A stretch of DNA of 64,000 nt from Olivibacter sp. XZL3 (GCF_004368405.1 NZ_SBJH01000112.1:21704-85703); one strand, 5' to 3'; shown: positions 44,806-53,915, counted from the stretch's first letter. Made by a program: numbers and translations. The notes: generated by a model from the sequence alone, not told the origin.

Positions 44806-46200
44806 TTACTTGTTCTTTTTTGTCGTGATATTAATCGTTCCTGTTTGGTTTTCCGTGTCCTTTACCACATCGATCGATTCGATATCTGTTGGCTTCAATA
44901 ATTTGAGCGCTTCTTTGTCTGAAAGCTGACCATCTATGATATACGTGACGTTTTCGGGAATGGATTGTTTGTTGGTGTTTTCCGTATTTCTATTTTTTAT
45001 TTTGATGGTATATGAGTTTACCGCTTTGGTGGTAGATTCGCCTTCATGATCGCCCGCAGATTTTATCGTAGCGGCACCGTGCTCGCTTTTTTTGTTTTTC
45101 ATTGCTATTAAAACAACGCCGTTCTTACCCTTTTCTCCATAGGGGGCTGTATTTGTACTGTCTTTTAGCACTTCAATACTCGCTATGTCGGTCGGATTAA
45201 GTTGGTTGAGATCTTGGCGTTCCAACGGTAAACCGTCAACTATATACAGAGGCTGATTGACACGCTTTTTCTGCACATCATTTTCCGTGCGTGATACACT
45301 GTCTTGCGCTGTGAGATTAGCAGGTATATCCAACTTTTCATAGGCTTTACCGACTGTAAATGCCATCGCCGAAATGCTGATCGCGGGTATAATAAAAATG
45401 TATTTACCAAGATGCAGCTGTGAAGATTTCTTTTTGTTCATCATAATGATTCTTTTTTTTAGTGCGTTAAAATTGAAATGGTTACTAAGTTCAGGCGACA
45501 CGGTTTTGCTGGTTAGATTAATAAGACTGTATTGATATTGTTTTTTGTCGACGCCACTCTGAAGGACGCTTTGATCAGTTAGAAATTCCAAGTTCTCTTT
45601 AACCGCAGAACGGGTTAGCCAAATGGTCGGATTGAACCAACAGCATATAGTAACCACTTCGGCAATCAGCACGTCGATAGTGTGTAATTGCTTGACATGT
45701 TCAGACTCATGCTTTAGAATTTCTTTTAAGTTGCTTTCCTTATGAAGTGCCGGATTCAGGTAAATTGCCCTCCAAAAGGAAAAGGGATTGATATCAATCC
45801 ACACTTGGCGGTAGCGATAGTTAGCATAGCTTGCGACTGTTGATTGTCTATGGAGCTTCCATAAACTAAGTAGACGAATGAAAAATCTTAAGACAAGGGT
45901 GATCACTACGGATAAAAAGACGATTGTGAGTACATCCCAAAGAACGTCATCCGAAGGGACCTTAGCCACCAAATCGTTCCAGGTAATCAATTGTATATCT
46001 ATTTCCTGTATATCTCTTTCTTTGGTAAAGATTGTGGAAAAGTCTATTAAGGGATATAAAAAGGAAAACAGAAAACCTCCTATAAAATAACATCTGTTCA
46101 ACAAATAAAAGGTTAACTTTCTTAAGAAGAAATAGTATCCTCCATAAAATAAGGCAATTGATAAATTGACCTTTAATAAATATTCAACCCAGTCGGCCAT
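44806..46200 (-). CDS. M56 (BlaR1-like) membrane metallopeptidase with plug-like repeats
   Basis: 464 residues. The N-terminal part has about four membrane helices and the M56 zinc motif H164-E165-S-E-H168 (KHESEHVKQ), followed by EFLTDQSVLQ, the third-ligand region. Another hydrophobic segment lies near residue 270. After it come two copies of a TonB-plug-like unit: PLYIVDGLPLERQDLNQLNPTDIASIEVLKDS and VTYIIDGQLSDKEALKLLKPTDIESIDVVKDT. There is no penicillin-binding sensor domain, so the signal is unknown. It follows blaI by 2 bp and probably cleaves or triggers cleavage of that repressor. Confidence 0.87.
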   Translation of the reverse strand: MADWVEYLLKVNLSIALFYGGYYFFLRKLTFYLLNRCYFIGGFLFSFLYPLIDFSTIFTKERDIQEIDIQLITWNDLVAKVPSDDVLWDVLTIVFLSVVITLVLRFFIRLLSLWKLHRQSTVASYANYRYRQVWIDINPFSFWRAIYLNPALHKESNLKEILKHESEHVKQLHTIDVLIAEVVTICCWFNPTIWLTRSAVKENLEFLTDQSVLQSGVDKKQYQYSLINLTSKTVSPELSNHFNFNALKKRIIMMNKKKSSQLHLGKYIFIIPAISISAMAFTVGKAYEKLDIPANLTAQDSVSRTENDVQKKRVNQPLYIVDGLPLERQDLNQLNPTDIASIEVLKDSTNTAPYGEKGKNGVVLIAMKNKKSEHGAATIKSAGDHEGESTTKAVNSYTIKIKNRNTENTNKQSIPENVTYIIDGQLSDKEALKLLKPTDIESIDVVKDTENQTGTINITTKKNK

Positions 46201-46202
46201 GG

Positions 46203-46568
46203 CTATTCTTTATCTTGTTCATCGATCATCTTAATTATCTCCTTTAACTCTTTGGCGCTAATTTTCTCTTCCTTAGCGAAGAATGATACGAGCTCCTTAT
46301 AAGAATTACGAAAATACTCGCTCACGAAACCGTTCATGAACCCTCGTTTATATTCCTCTTCGGTAATGACAGGCTCATATCGATAGGCGTTGGCATATTT
46401 TACAGATTTGACAAAGGCCTTTCGTTCTAGGTTCTTCAGCGTCGACGCTAATGTAGTATAGGGAACCTTGGGTTCGGGCATTCGATCTAGTAGTTCCTTT
46501 ACGAAACCGCCCTTATTTCCCCAAATTAATTGCATCGCTTCTTCTTCTTGTAAACTTAATTTCTGCAT
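46203..46568 (-). CDS. BlaI/MecI/CopY-family repressor
   Basis: 121-residue winged-helix repressor. The family pattern LQEEEAMQLIWGNKGGFVKELLDRMPEPKVPYTTLASTLKNLERKAFVKSVKYANAYRYEPVITEEEY is complete, including the recognition helix YTTLASTLKNLE. A likely operator (46581-46600) lies 12 bp upstream of the start. In known systems the paired M56 protein inactivates the repressor upon signal. The two genes form an operon with a 2-bp gap. Confidence 0.93.
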   Translation of the reverse strand: MQKLSLQEEEAMQLIWGNKGGFVKELLDRMPEPKVPYTTLASTLKNLERKAFVKSVKYANAYRYEPVITEEEYKRGFMNGFVSEYFRNSYKELVSFFAKEEKISAKELKEIIKMIDEQDKE

Positions 46569-46580
46569 ACATCTATGTTT

Positions 46581-46600
46581 ATTTCGTAAAACTACGAAAT
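46581..46600. promoter_or_regulatory. Likely BlaI operator
   Basis: ATTTCGTA (46581-46588) and TACGAAAT (46593-46600) are perfect inverted arms with a 4-nt spacer, 12 bp upstream of the blaI start. A further TCGTAAACTGTAC half-site-like stretch follows at 46603-46615. Size, position and the TA-rich, CG-centred arms suit a BlaI-type dimer. Confidence 0.6.
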
Positions 46601-46696
46601 TATCGTAAACTGTACAAATTTTATTTAAAATAGCCTCGGTATATTAGTCGAACACAAAATGTTTATATTTGACCTTCATCCTTATTAACTGGTCAT

Positions 46697-47227
46697 ATGA
46701 AAACGGTAAATGAAACAAGAGCAATTTTCTACACCATTCTAATATTCGTGTTAACGAGCTGTAATACCGGCAATAAGAATAACCTGCCAGCAGAAGACAC
46801 CATCGCGGTAAGCGCGCAGGGAATCGTGATGGACAACGATACGCTCTCGCAAGTTTTCGCAGCTTATATAAATGTAAAGGATGCGTTGGTAGCATCAGAC
46901 CCAAAGTTGGCCGGTGAAGCATCCAATAAGTTATCTGAAAGTTTGAAAGGAATCCACGGCTGTGAAAATACGGCGATCGCCGCTCAGGAGCTGGCTAACT
47001 CTACCGATTTAGCATTGCAACGTTCGGCATTTTCTTCAATAAGCAAGGATCTAATTGCGATGTACCAACGGCCTTCACTAAGTGCCGGGAAAATTTATGT
47101 TATTCATTGTCCTATGTATAATAATAATGAAGGAGGAGATTGGCTTTCCACCAGTCCAGAAATCAAAAATCCCTACTTCGGTGAGGAAATGCTGACCTGC
47201 GGAACGGTAACACAGGAAATCGAATAG
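46697..47227 (+). CDS. DUF3347 lipoprotein
   Basis: 176 residues with lipobox FVLTSC (Cys near 22). The helical body (LSQVFAAYINVKDALVASDPKLAGEASNKLSESL) and the C-terminal segment VIHCPMYNNNEGGDWLSTSPEIKNPYFGEEMLTCGTV define DUF3347. The CPM...NPYFG..ML.CG pattern also occurs in CusB-type copper efflux adaptors, so metal binding by the Cys/Met residues is plausible. It diverges from blaI across 128 bp that includes the operator and could be part of the same regulon. Confidence 0.88.
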   Translation: MKTVNETRAIFYTILIFVLTSCNTGNKNNLPAEDTIAVSAQGIVMDNDTLSQVFAAYINVKDALVASDPKLAGEASNKLSESLKGIHGCENTAIAAQELANSTDLALQRSAFSSISKDLIAMYQRPSLSAGKIYVIHCPMYNNNEGGDWLSTSPEIKNPYFGEEMLTCGTVTQEIE

Positions 47228-47319
47228 AGTAGGCATGATACGCGTGTCATTGAAAATTAATTTATCGTAAATAAATTGAAATATTTATAGGTTTGCCTAT
47301 GTTTTAAGCCATTTTTTTT

Positions 47320-47327
47320 TAGTTTTG
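47320..47327 (+). promoter_or_regulatory. -7 promoter element for gltA
   Basis: TAGTTTTG is an exact TAnnTTTG match 20 bp before the gltA ATG. The nearest TTTG (47292-47295) is 24 nt upstream, slightly far for a -33 element. Confidence 0.45.
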
Positions 47328-47347
47328 TTACAAACCATAGAATCATT

Positions 47348-48634
47348 ATGTCAGAAAAAGTTTCTTTAAATATTGGAGATAAGCAGTTAGACTTACCGAT
47401 CATTACAGGTACGGAGAATGAAAAAGCAATAGATATTTCAAAAATTAGAGCAGAGACTGGTTTTATTACGCTCGATCCTGGTTTTAAAAATACCGGAGCA
47501 ACTCAAAGCGCCATTACGTACTTGGACGGTGAAGAGGGGATACTTCGCTACAGAGGTTATCCAATTGAGGAATTAGCTGAAAAATCGTCTTTCTTGGAAG
47601 TAGCCTATCTATTAATATACGGAGAGCTGCCTACTGAGACCGAATTCGTTGACTTTCAAAACACGGTAAGTCGCCATACGCTTATCCATGAGGATATGAA
47701 GAAATTTTTCGAAGGGTTTCCTACCAAATCTCACCCGATGGGTCAGTTGTCGGCTTTAGTAGGTGCCCTTTCCGCGTTTTATCCGGAATCACTTAATCCA
47801 GATGCGTCGGACGAGGAAGACAATCTTACCATTATTAAGTTGCTCGCTAAGTTCCCAACGATTGTATCTTGGATTTATAAGAAATCGTTGGGACATCCGG
47901 TTATATATCCTAAAAATAAATTGGACTACGTAAGCAATTATCTTAATATGACCTTTGGTCAGCTGACAGAGGAGGTTAATATAGATCCGATTGTGATTTC
48001 GGCTATGAATAAATTGCTCATTTTACATGCAGACCATGAGCAGAATTGCTCGACATCTACTGTCAGGATCGTAGGATCTTCAAATGCTAATCTTTTCACG
48101 TCTATTTCCGCCGGTATATCCGCGTTATGGGGACCTTTACACGGTGGTGCCAATCAAGCAGTAATAGAAATGCTTGAACGGATTAAAGAAGATGGAGGGG
48201 ATTCGGAGAAATGGTTAGCGAAGGCCAAAGATAAAAACGATCCATTTCGCCTTATGGGATTTGGGCATCGTGTTTACAAGAATTTTGACCCACGTGCAAA
48301 AATCATCAAAAAGGCCTGCGACGATATCCTCAATAGTTTGGGCGTGAAGGACCCAGTTTTGGACATTGCAAAAAAGCTCGAAGAAACCGCTTTAAACGAT
48401 TCTTATTTCGTAGATCGGAAGCTATACCCGAACGTCGATTTCTATTCTGGTATTATTTATAGGGCTTTAGGTTTTCCAACAGACATGTTTACCGTATTGT
48501 TCGCATTAGGCCGTTTGCCGGGGTGGATAGCACAATGGAAGGAAATGCGCACCAATAAGGAACCGATAGGCCGCCCGCGTCAAGTATATACCGGGCATCC
48601 CAAACGTGACTTTATTGCCATGAAAGATAGGTAA
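47348..48634 (+). CDS. gltA: Citrate synthase
   Basis: 428-residue hexameric-type citrate synthase of the TCA cycle. The N-terminal domain has FITLDPGFKNTGATQSAITYLDGEEGILRYRGYPIEELAEKSSF. Active-site residues are seen in HADHEQNCSTSTVR, GPLHGGANQAV, and MGFGHRVYKNFDPRAKII, giving the two His and, further on, the catalytic Asp region of NVDFYSG. All family blocks are in place and the start is clear. It forms a single-gene unit with a terminator at 48698. Confidence 0.98.
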   Translation: MSEKVSLNIGDKQLDLPIITGTENEKAIDISKIRAETGFITLDPGFKNTGATQSAITYLDGEEGILRYRGYPIEELAEKSSFLEVAYLLIYGELPTETEFVDFQNTVSRHTLIHEDMKKFFEGFPTKSHPMGQLSALVGALSAFYPESLNPDASDEEDNLTIIKLLAKFPTIVSWIYKKSLGHPVIYPKNKLDYVSNYLNMTFGQLTEEVNIDPIVISAMNKLLILHADHEQNCSTSTVRIVGSSNANLFTSISAGISALWGPLHGGANQAVIEMLERIKEDGGDSEKWLAKAKDKNDPFRLMGFGHRVYKNFDPRAKIIKKACDDILNSLGVKDPVLDIAKKLEETALNDSYFVDRKLYPNVDFYSGIIYRALGFPTDMFTVLFALGRLPGWIAQWKEMRTNKEPIGRPRQVYTGHPKRDFIAMKDR

Positions 48635-48697
48635 TAGAAGTAAACGGAGACCGGTCCGAAAAGAGGTTTCTAGTAACCTATAAAAGCTTAAAGTGAT

Positions 48698-48746
48698 AAA
48701 GCGGAGACGTTATACAGGTTATGCCCTATATCGCTCCGCTTTTTTA
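48698..48746 (+). terminator. Terminator of gltA
   Basis: AAAGCGGAG (48698-48706) pairs with CTCCGCTTT (48734-48742) across a 27-nt loop, followed by a T run. The long loop is unusual, but stem and tail are strong. Confidence 0.7.
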
Positions 48747-48792
48747 TTTGTGCAATCGATAAATGCTCAGCGCTCAGTTATGAAGCTTTCTA

Positions 48793-49011
48793 TCATCTTC
48801 TCGTCTTATTTCCCTGACTAACTAACGCGATGATTCCGCCGCCGACTAAAATTGCGCCAAGGTAAGGCGGCCAGTTGACCTGCTTTTCTTTGTCTGCATT
48901 AATCTCCACAGCGCCCACATCTACCACTTTTTCCTTTTTTGTGAAACTAAAGCCGGTCCAAATCAGCATGATAGCTCCGACAACAATAAGTATGATACCT
49001 ACTACCTTCAT
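48793..49011 (-). CDS. Small two-helix membrane protein
   Basis: 72 residues with two hydrophobic helices (VVGIILIVVGAIMLIWTGF and YLGAILVGGGIIALVSQ) separated by KKEKVVDVGAVEINADKEKQVNWP. This layout is widespread in Bacteroidota as an uncharacterised membrane protein. It is a monocistronic gene converging with gltA. No function is known. Confidence 0.8.
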   Translation of the reverse strand: MKVVGIILIVVGAIMLIWTGFSFTKKEKVVDVGAVEINADKEKQVNWPPYLGAILVGGGIIALVSQGNKTRR

Positions 49012-49178
49012 GTCTTTAATGTTTTGATTTAAATAAACAACAAAACTACTTACCGTTAGTTTGGAAAGAAAACCTCTCTCCCTGCAGCAAATTGCCTATT
49101 TCAGCGATTATTGTTTCTATATAAACTATATTCGCCACGACCTTTTATATCCTCCATAAAAAAATTATCTTTAGCTGT

Positions 49179-50357
49179 ATGTTTCCGACCCTGTCTCATC
49201 TTATAGAATATGTCTTTGGTATCTATATACCCTTACCAGTCCAGACATTTGGCTTATTTGTCGGTTTGGCTTTTCTTTCAGCCTATTATATCTTTAAACG
49301 TGAACTTATCCGGAAAGAGCAGTTAGGGCAGATCAATTCAATTAAACAAGAGCTCACTATAGGCGAACCGGTTAATTATTTTGACGTCTTAATGAATGCG
49401 CTGGTTGGATTCATTATCGGCTTCAAATTGATATATGCACTGTTCCATTACCGCGATTTTGTCGAAGATCCACAAGCTCTTTTGTTGTCCACTAAAGGTT
49501 CTTTGGTAGGGGGTATCTCACTAGGACTGCTATTCGCTTACTGGCTGTATGTTGACAAAAAGAAGCATCAACTTCCTGAAGCAATAACCGAAACCAATGA
49601 GGTCCATCCTTATGAGTTAATGGGTAAAATTCTGACTTGGGCGGCAATTTGGGGTTTAATAGGAGCAAAGCTGTTTCACAATTTGGAATACTGGGACACG
49701 TTTGTTAGCAATCCGATAGAAAGCCTCTTATCGTTTAGCGGACTTACATTTTATGGAGGGATTATATTTGGTGGTATTGCTGTTATTTACTATACGAAAA
49801 AAATGGGCATACGACCCCTTCACATGCTTGATATTGGGGCACCCGGAATGATGCTAGGTTATGCTGTTGGCCGTTTAGGCTGCCAACTTTCAGGTGATGG
49901 CGATTGGGGTATTGAAAATTTACACACAAAGCCTGCCGCCCTCCAATGGTTTCCTGATTGGGTATGGGCATTTAAATTTCCCCACAATGTTATTAACGAA
50001 GGCGTGCCAATTGTAGGCTGTAGCGGAAGGTTCTGCCATGAGCTGCCGATTCCTGTTTATCCTACGTCTCTCTATGAATTTATCGCCTGCCTTATACTCT
50101 TTCTATTACTTTGGGGCTTAAGAAAAAGAATGCGGACCGCGGGTATGCTTTTTTTTATTTACCTTACATTAAACGGAATTGAGCGATTTTTTATCGAGCT
50201 GATAAGAGTGAATTCCAAATACCACCTATTTGGTTTGACGTTTACACAAGCCGAGCTTATTTCGATCACGATGATTATAGTTGGATTGGCAGGTATTTTG
50301 TATTTGAAATCGAAACTTAATAAATCCAAGTACCCTATTATACAGAACTATGCTTAA
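49179..50357 (+). CDS. lgt: Prolipoprotein diacylglyceryl transferase
   Basis: Inner-membrane enzyme that transfers diacylglycerol to the lipobox cysteine of prolipoproteins, needed by the many lipoproteins in this window. The Lgt signature GYAVGRLGCQLSGDGDWG is intact, along with LTFYGGIIFGG and the C-terminal LYEFIACLILFLLLWGLRKR and RFFIELIRVNSKY. At 392 residues it is longer than the E. coli protein, with extra charged loops, as usual for Bacteroidota. It overlaps the next gene by 8 bp. Confidence 0.95.
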   Translation: MFPTLSHLIEYVFGIYIPLPVQTFGLFVGLAFLSAYYIFKRELIRKEQLGQINSIKQELTIGEPVNYFDVLMNALVGFIIGFKLIYALFHYRDFVEDPQALLLSTKGSLVGGISLGLLFAYWLYVDKKKHQLPEAITETNEVHPYELMGKILTWAAIWGLIGAKLFHNLEYWDTFVSNPIESLLSFSGLTFYGGIIFGGIAVIYYTKKMGIRPLHMLDIGAPGMMLGYAVGRLGCQLSGDGDWGIENLHTKPAALQWFPDWVWAFKFPHNVINEGVPIVGCSGRFCHELPIPVYPTSLYEFIACLILFLLLWGLRKRMRTAGMLFFIYLTLNGIERFFIELIRVNSKYHLFGLTFTQAELISITMIIVGLAGILYLKSKLNKSKYPIIQNYA

Positions 50358-51144
50358 CTTGTCCCAATTTACACAACAAGTACGTGCCGTAGCGATGGAC
50401 GCCGGCCATTTTATACGCCAAGAACGATTAGATTTCGATAAAAGCAGAATCGAACAAAAAGGGCTTCATGACCTGGTCTCTTATGTAGATAAAGGAGCTG
50501 AACTTATTATTGTAGAGCGACTAAAAGAAATACTTCCAGAAGCTGGATTCATTACGGAGGAGAAAACGATTCAAAAAAGGGGGGAGGTCTATGATTGGAT
50601 AATCGATCCGCTGGATGGTACAACAAATTTCATACATGATATTCCCGCCTATTGTGTCAGCATTGCGTTAACACGCAATCGTGAACCTATTGTGGGCGTA
50701 GTATATGAGGTAACTAGCGATCAATGTTACTACGCTTATGAAAATGGCGGAGCATTTTTAAACGACAAGCCCATCGTTCTTTCTGAATCGACGGCCTTGA
50801 AGGACTCCTTGCTCGCAACAGGTTTTCCCTTTTATAAATTCGAATACCAAGATCAATATATTAATCTACTAAAACATCTGATGCAGGAATGTCGCGGTAT
50901 CCGTAGGATAGGGTCTGCGGCCCTCGACCTCGCTTATGTTGCGGCCGGTAAATTCGATTGCTTTTTTGAATATAATTTAAACGATTACGATATGGCCGCA
51001 GGCTTATTGCTAGTTAAAGAAGCAGGTGGGATCAGCTATGATTTCGAAGGAACTCGAGAGATGCTTGATAAGCGATCTGTTATTGCCGGAAACAGCGACA
51101 TTGCAAAGCTCGTATTGGAGGCCGTAGTAACCTTCTTTAAATAA
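50350..51144 (+). CDS. Inositol monophosphatase-family phosphatase
   Basis: 264-residue Mg-dependent phosphatase. Metal-binding residues are the Glu pair in FITEEKT, Asp86 and Asp89 in DPLDGTTNFIHD, and the Asp of NDYDMAAG. The family includes SuhB, CysQ and others; the sequence is closest in pattern to SuhB/IMPase. Overlap with lgt suggests coupled translation, but no functional link is known. A terminator follows at 51148. Confidence 0.93.
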   Translation: MLNLSQFTQQVRAVAMDAGHFIRQERLDFDKSRIEQKGLHDLVSYVDKGAELIIVERLKEILPEAGFITEEKTIQKRGEVYDWIIDPLDGTTNFIHDIPAYCVSIALTRNREPIVGVVYEVTSDQCYYAYENGGAFLNDKPIVLSESTALKDSLLATGFPFYKFEYQDQYINLLKHLMQECRGIRRIGSAALDLAYVAAGKFDCFFEYNLNDYDMAAGLLLVKEAGGISYDFEGTREMLDKRSVIAGNSDIAKLVLEAVVTFFK

Positions 51145-51147
51145 GAG

Positions 51148-51175
51148 AGGCCCAAAAAAAGTTGGGCCTACTATT
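51148..51175. terminator. Bidirectional terminator between IMPase and NifU genes
   Basis: AGGCCCAA (51148-51155) pairs with TTGGGCCT (51162-51169), with an A-rich loop and a T-rich stretch following on the plus strand. It serves the IMPase gene and perhaps the converging NifU gene. Confidence 0.75.
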
Positions 51176-51206
51176 TTTAAAAGCTATAATGAAATCTTTG
51201 AGCCGT

Positions 51207-51761
51207 TTACATGGCCTCCGCCACTACCTCCTGCACTTCAGGAACCATCCGTTTCAAAAGCCCTTCTATCCCAGCTTTTAAGGTAATAGTTGAAGAAGGG
51301 CACCCGCTACATGAGCCTCGTAATTCAACCGTCACAACACCCTCGTCGAAAGACTTATAGGCGATAGCGCCTCCATCTTGTTCTACTGCTGGACGAACGT
51401 AATCGTGCAATACCTGTTGAATTTTCTTTTCAGTCTCGCTACCTTCAAAGGCTACGTTCTCATCCCTTTCAACTTCATGTATCAGTAATTCAGACTCTAC
51501 AGCGCCTTTTACAAAATCTTTCAGTATAGGAAGGATGTCGTCCCATTCACTATCTTCCGATTTTGTAATCGTTACGAAGTTGCTGGCAAAGAAAACGCCA
51601 TTAACGAAATTAAACTTAAAAAGTTCACGAGCAAAAGGCGAACTCTGTGCTTTCTCTTTATCCGGAAAGTCTAAACTCCCATTGTATAATAATTTGTTTA
51701 CCAGAAACTTCATGGTTGCTGGGTTAGGAGTACTTTCTGTATATACGTTGATAGTGGCCAT
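51207..51761 (-). CDS. NifU-family iron-sulfur cluster scaffold protein (NfuA-like)
   Basis: 184 residues with an Nfu N-terminal domain (MATINVYTESTPNPATMKFLVN) and a C-terminal NifU domain holding the cluster-binding CxxC in LRGSCSGCPSSTITLKAGIEGLL. It delivers or carries 4Fe-4S clusters. The ATG at 51761 fits the family start; a GTG at 51782 would add seven residues. Monocistronic, converging with the IMPase gene. Confidence 0.95.
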   Translation of the reverse strand: MATINVYTESTPNPATMKFLVNKLLYNGSLDFPDKEKAQSSPFARELFKFNFVNGVFFASNFVTITKSEDSEWDDILPILKDFVKGAVESELLIHEVERDENVAFEGSETEKKIQQVLHDYVRPAVEQDGGAIAYKSFDEGVVTVELRGSCSGCPSSTITLKAGIEGLLKRMVPEVQEVVAEAM

Positions 51762-51851
51762 TTTATTTATTATTAATAACACAAAGCTAACAAAAATATG
51801 ACGGACATGCAGTCAAGGCCGCGTCATACTTCATAGGTGGTTTGCATCTAT

Positions 51852-53189
51852 CTAAACACCTGTATAATTCCAAGGAGTAATTGCCTTGAGTTCCTCTTTC
51901 AGGACTTCGGATATAGCTAGGCCGTCGATGAATGTGGCAATAGCCTCTTGATTAATGATACTATTTGTTCTCGTTAAATCTTTCAGCGCCTCGTAGGGCT
52001 GGGGATATCCTTCTCTTCTCAATATTGTCTGTATTGCTTCTGCAACAACGGCCCAATTTTTTTCCAAATCCGCGCGAAGCGCTGTTTCGTTCAATATCAG
52101 CTTTTTAAGTCCACGCATAATCGATTTAAAAGCGATAAGTGTATGTGCAAAAGGTACACCGATATTCCTTAGAACCGTAGAATCGGTTAAATCGCGTTGT
52201 AATCGGGACACCGGTAATTTAGCCGATAGGTGTTCGAACAAAGCGTTAGCGAGGCCTAAATTGCCTTCAGCATTTTCAAAATCAATGGGGTTTACTTTAT
52301 GGGGCATGGCGGAAGATCCGATTTGCCCAGCTATAATTTGCTGCTTAAAGTAATCCATGGAGATATACGCCCAAATATCCCTTGATAGGTCGATGAAAAT
52401 ATTGTTAATCCGCTTTAAACCGTCACAATGCGCCGCAAAATTGTCATAGTGTTCAATCTGAGTGGTCTTTTGCGATCTCTTTAGCCCTAATATTTCGTTG
52501 ACAAAACGATTCCCGAAGGTAACCCAATCGCTTGCCGGATAAGCGACATGATGTGCGTTGAAATTCCCGGTTGCGCCGCCAAACTTAGCGGAAAAAGGAA
52601 TCGTTTTAAGCTGATCCAACTGCGTTTGCAGTCGTTCTACAAATACGGCTAATTCTTTTCCCAAACGGGTAGGAGAGGCCGGCTGCCCATGGGTCTTAGC
52701 AAGCATAGGTATCGCCTTCCATTCCTCGGCCATCTTAGCGAGCTCTCCAATAAGTTCAGCAACACTTGGATAATAGACGGTATTTAAGGCGTCTTTCCAG
52801 GAATAAGGGATAGCCGTGTTGTTGATATCTTGTGAAGTTAGTCCAAAGTGAATAAACTCCTTTAAATCCGCTATCCCCAATGCATCGAATTTCTCCTTAA
52901 TGAAATATTCAACGGCCTTTACATCGTGATTGGTCACTTTCTCTAGATCTTTAACACGTTGCGCATCATGTTCCGAAAAATTAATGTAGATAGCTCGTAA
53001 ATCGCCCTGGTTTGATAAATCTGCTAATTGGGAAATCCCGCTTTCCGCAAGTGCAATAAAGTATTCGATTTCAATAAATACCCTGTATTTTATTAGGGCT
53101 GCTTCGGAAAAATACGCCGCTAGCTCTTTTGTTGCTTGATGATATCGACCGTCTATCGGCGAGACGGCGGTAAGTGGAGATAAGCTCAT
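51852..53189 (-). CDS. purB: Adenylosuccinate lyase
   Basis: Fumarase-superfamily enzyme acting twice in purine synthesis. The signature GSSAMPHKVNPIDFENAEGN is intact, TSQDINNTAIPYSW and KTHGQPASPTRLGKELAVF carry further active-site residues. The ATG at 53189 (MSLSPLTAVSPIDGRYH) is the conserved start, giving 445 residues; an upstream frame to 53294 adds an unrelated tail. Monocistronic on the minus strand. Confidence 0.97.
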   Translation of the reverse strand: MSLSPLTAVSPIDGRYHQATKELAAYFSEAALIKYRVFIEIEYFIALAESGISQLADLSNQGDLRAIYINFSEHDAQRVKDLEKVTNHDVKAVEYFIKEKFDALGIADLKEFIHFGLTSQDINNTAIPYSWKDALNTVYYPSVAELIGELAKMAEEWKAIPMLAKTHGQPASPTRLGKELAVFVERLQTQLDQLKTIPFSAKFGGATGNFNAHHVAYPASDWVTFGNRFVNEILGLKRSQKTTQIEHYDNFAAHCDGLKRINNIFIDLSRDIWAYISMDYFKQQIIAGQIGSSAMPHKVNPIDFENAEGNLGLANALFEHLSAKLPVSRLQRDLTDSTVLRNIGVPFAHTLIAFKSIMRGLKKLILNETALRADLEKNWAVVAEAIQTILRREGYPQPYEALKDLTRTNSIINQEAIATFIDGLAISEVLKEELKAITPWNYTGV

Positions 53190-53325
53190 GTCAGTGAAAA
53201 TATATCGCGTTAAAAAGCGCAAAGTTAAAAAAATATTGCTTTTACTCAGTCTTTCTTTACGGAACACGCCATAGCACCATTGACCTCTCTGCATGTAGAG
53301 CGACTATCGCCAGAGGTGAAAATGG

Positions 53326-53361
53326 CAAAAAAAAACCGGCTCCATTAAATAATAGAGCCGG
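53326..53361 (-). terminator. Terminator of the Thr-rich lipoprotein gene
   Basis: CCGGCTC (53336-53342) pairs with GAGCCGG (53355-53361). On the minus strand the stem is followed by at least nine T. It lies 21 bp after the small lipoprotein gene's stop. Confidence 0.9.
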
Positions 53362-53382
53362 CTGTTACTATTTCAGTTTTAA

Positions 53383-53583
53383 TTACTGAGCCTCTTTAAC
53401 TGTAGTGTCTGCAGTTACAGTAGTGTCAGTAGTAATAACAGTTGTATCTGGTTCGCTAGGAGTTACAACAGTAGTTGTATCAGTTGTTTCTTCAGTAGAA
53501 CCTTCGCCAGAGTTTGAGTTACAAGCTGCAACAGTTAAAGTTAAAGCTAAACCTAAAAAACCGAATTTGAATAAATTTTTCAT
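53383..53583 (-). CDS. Small threonine-rich lipoprotein
   Basis: 66 residues: a signal peptide with lipobox TVAAC (Cys21), then a low-complexity tail of Thr, Val, Glu and Asp with repeated DTTV units. Such tiny abundant lipoproteins are common in Bacteroidota; function unknown. It has a strong terminator of its own, which supports a real expressed gene. Confidence 0.8.
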   Translation of the reverse strand: MKNLFKFGFLGLALTLTVAACNSNSGEGSTEETTDTTTVVTPSEPDTTVITTDTTVTADTTVKEAQ

Positions 53584-53915
53584 CGTTAATTTTCTTTTCT
53601 GATTAAATAAAATTGTTTATTTACCTCTTTATACCGCACATATGGAAAGGTAACCCAACAATTTTAAAAAAAAATATTATTTCTTTTTATCGGCAGCAAA
53701 GATGGCTATGTTTTAGGGAAAATGCAAATCACCGCTAAGTCTATATCCGATAGTCAATGAACACTATTTTTATTTCCTTACTTTCTTTACTTTTGCGTCT
53801 TTAGGGCAATGGGGCTAACAGGAAACGATACCCGCCGAATGGCATCTTTCGAGCGCTGGCAAAAATAAAAAAAATAAGTAAGTGGGTTACTATTTGCATT
53901 TTAACGTATTAACTA
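53584..53915. other. Leader region of the ECF sigma gene
   Basis: AT-rich, without a substantial gene. A TACTTTTG -7 element lies at 53788-53795. It is followed by an ATG at 53809 opening a 19-codon frame (MGLTGNDTRRMASFERWQK) that ends at 53868, 47 bp before the sigma-factor start. The small frame could be an upstream ORF or chance. Confidence 0.4.
53788..53795 (+). promoter_or_regulatory. -7 promoter element for the ECF sigma gene
   Basis: TACTTTTG is an exact TAnnTTTG match. The mRNA leader would be about 110 nt. Upstream the sequence is T-rich, with no clear TTTG at -33. Confidence 0.45.
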
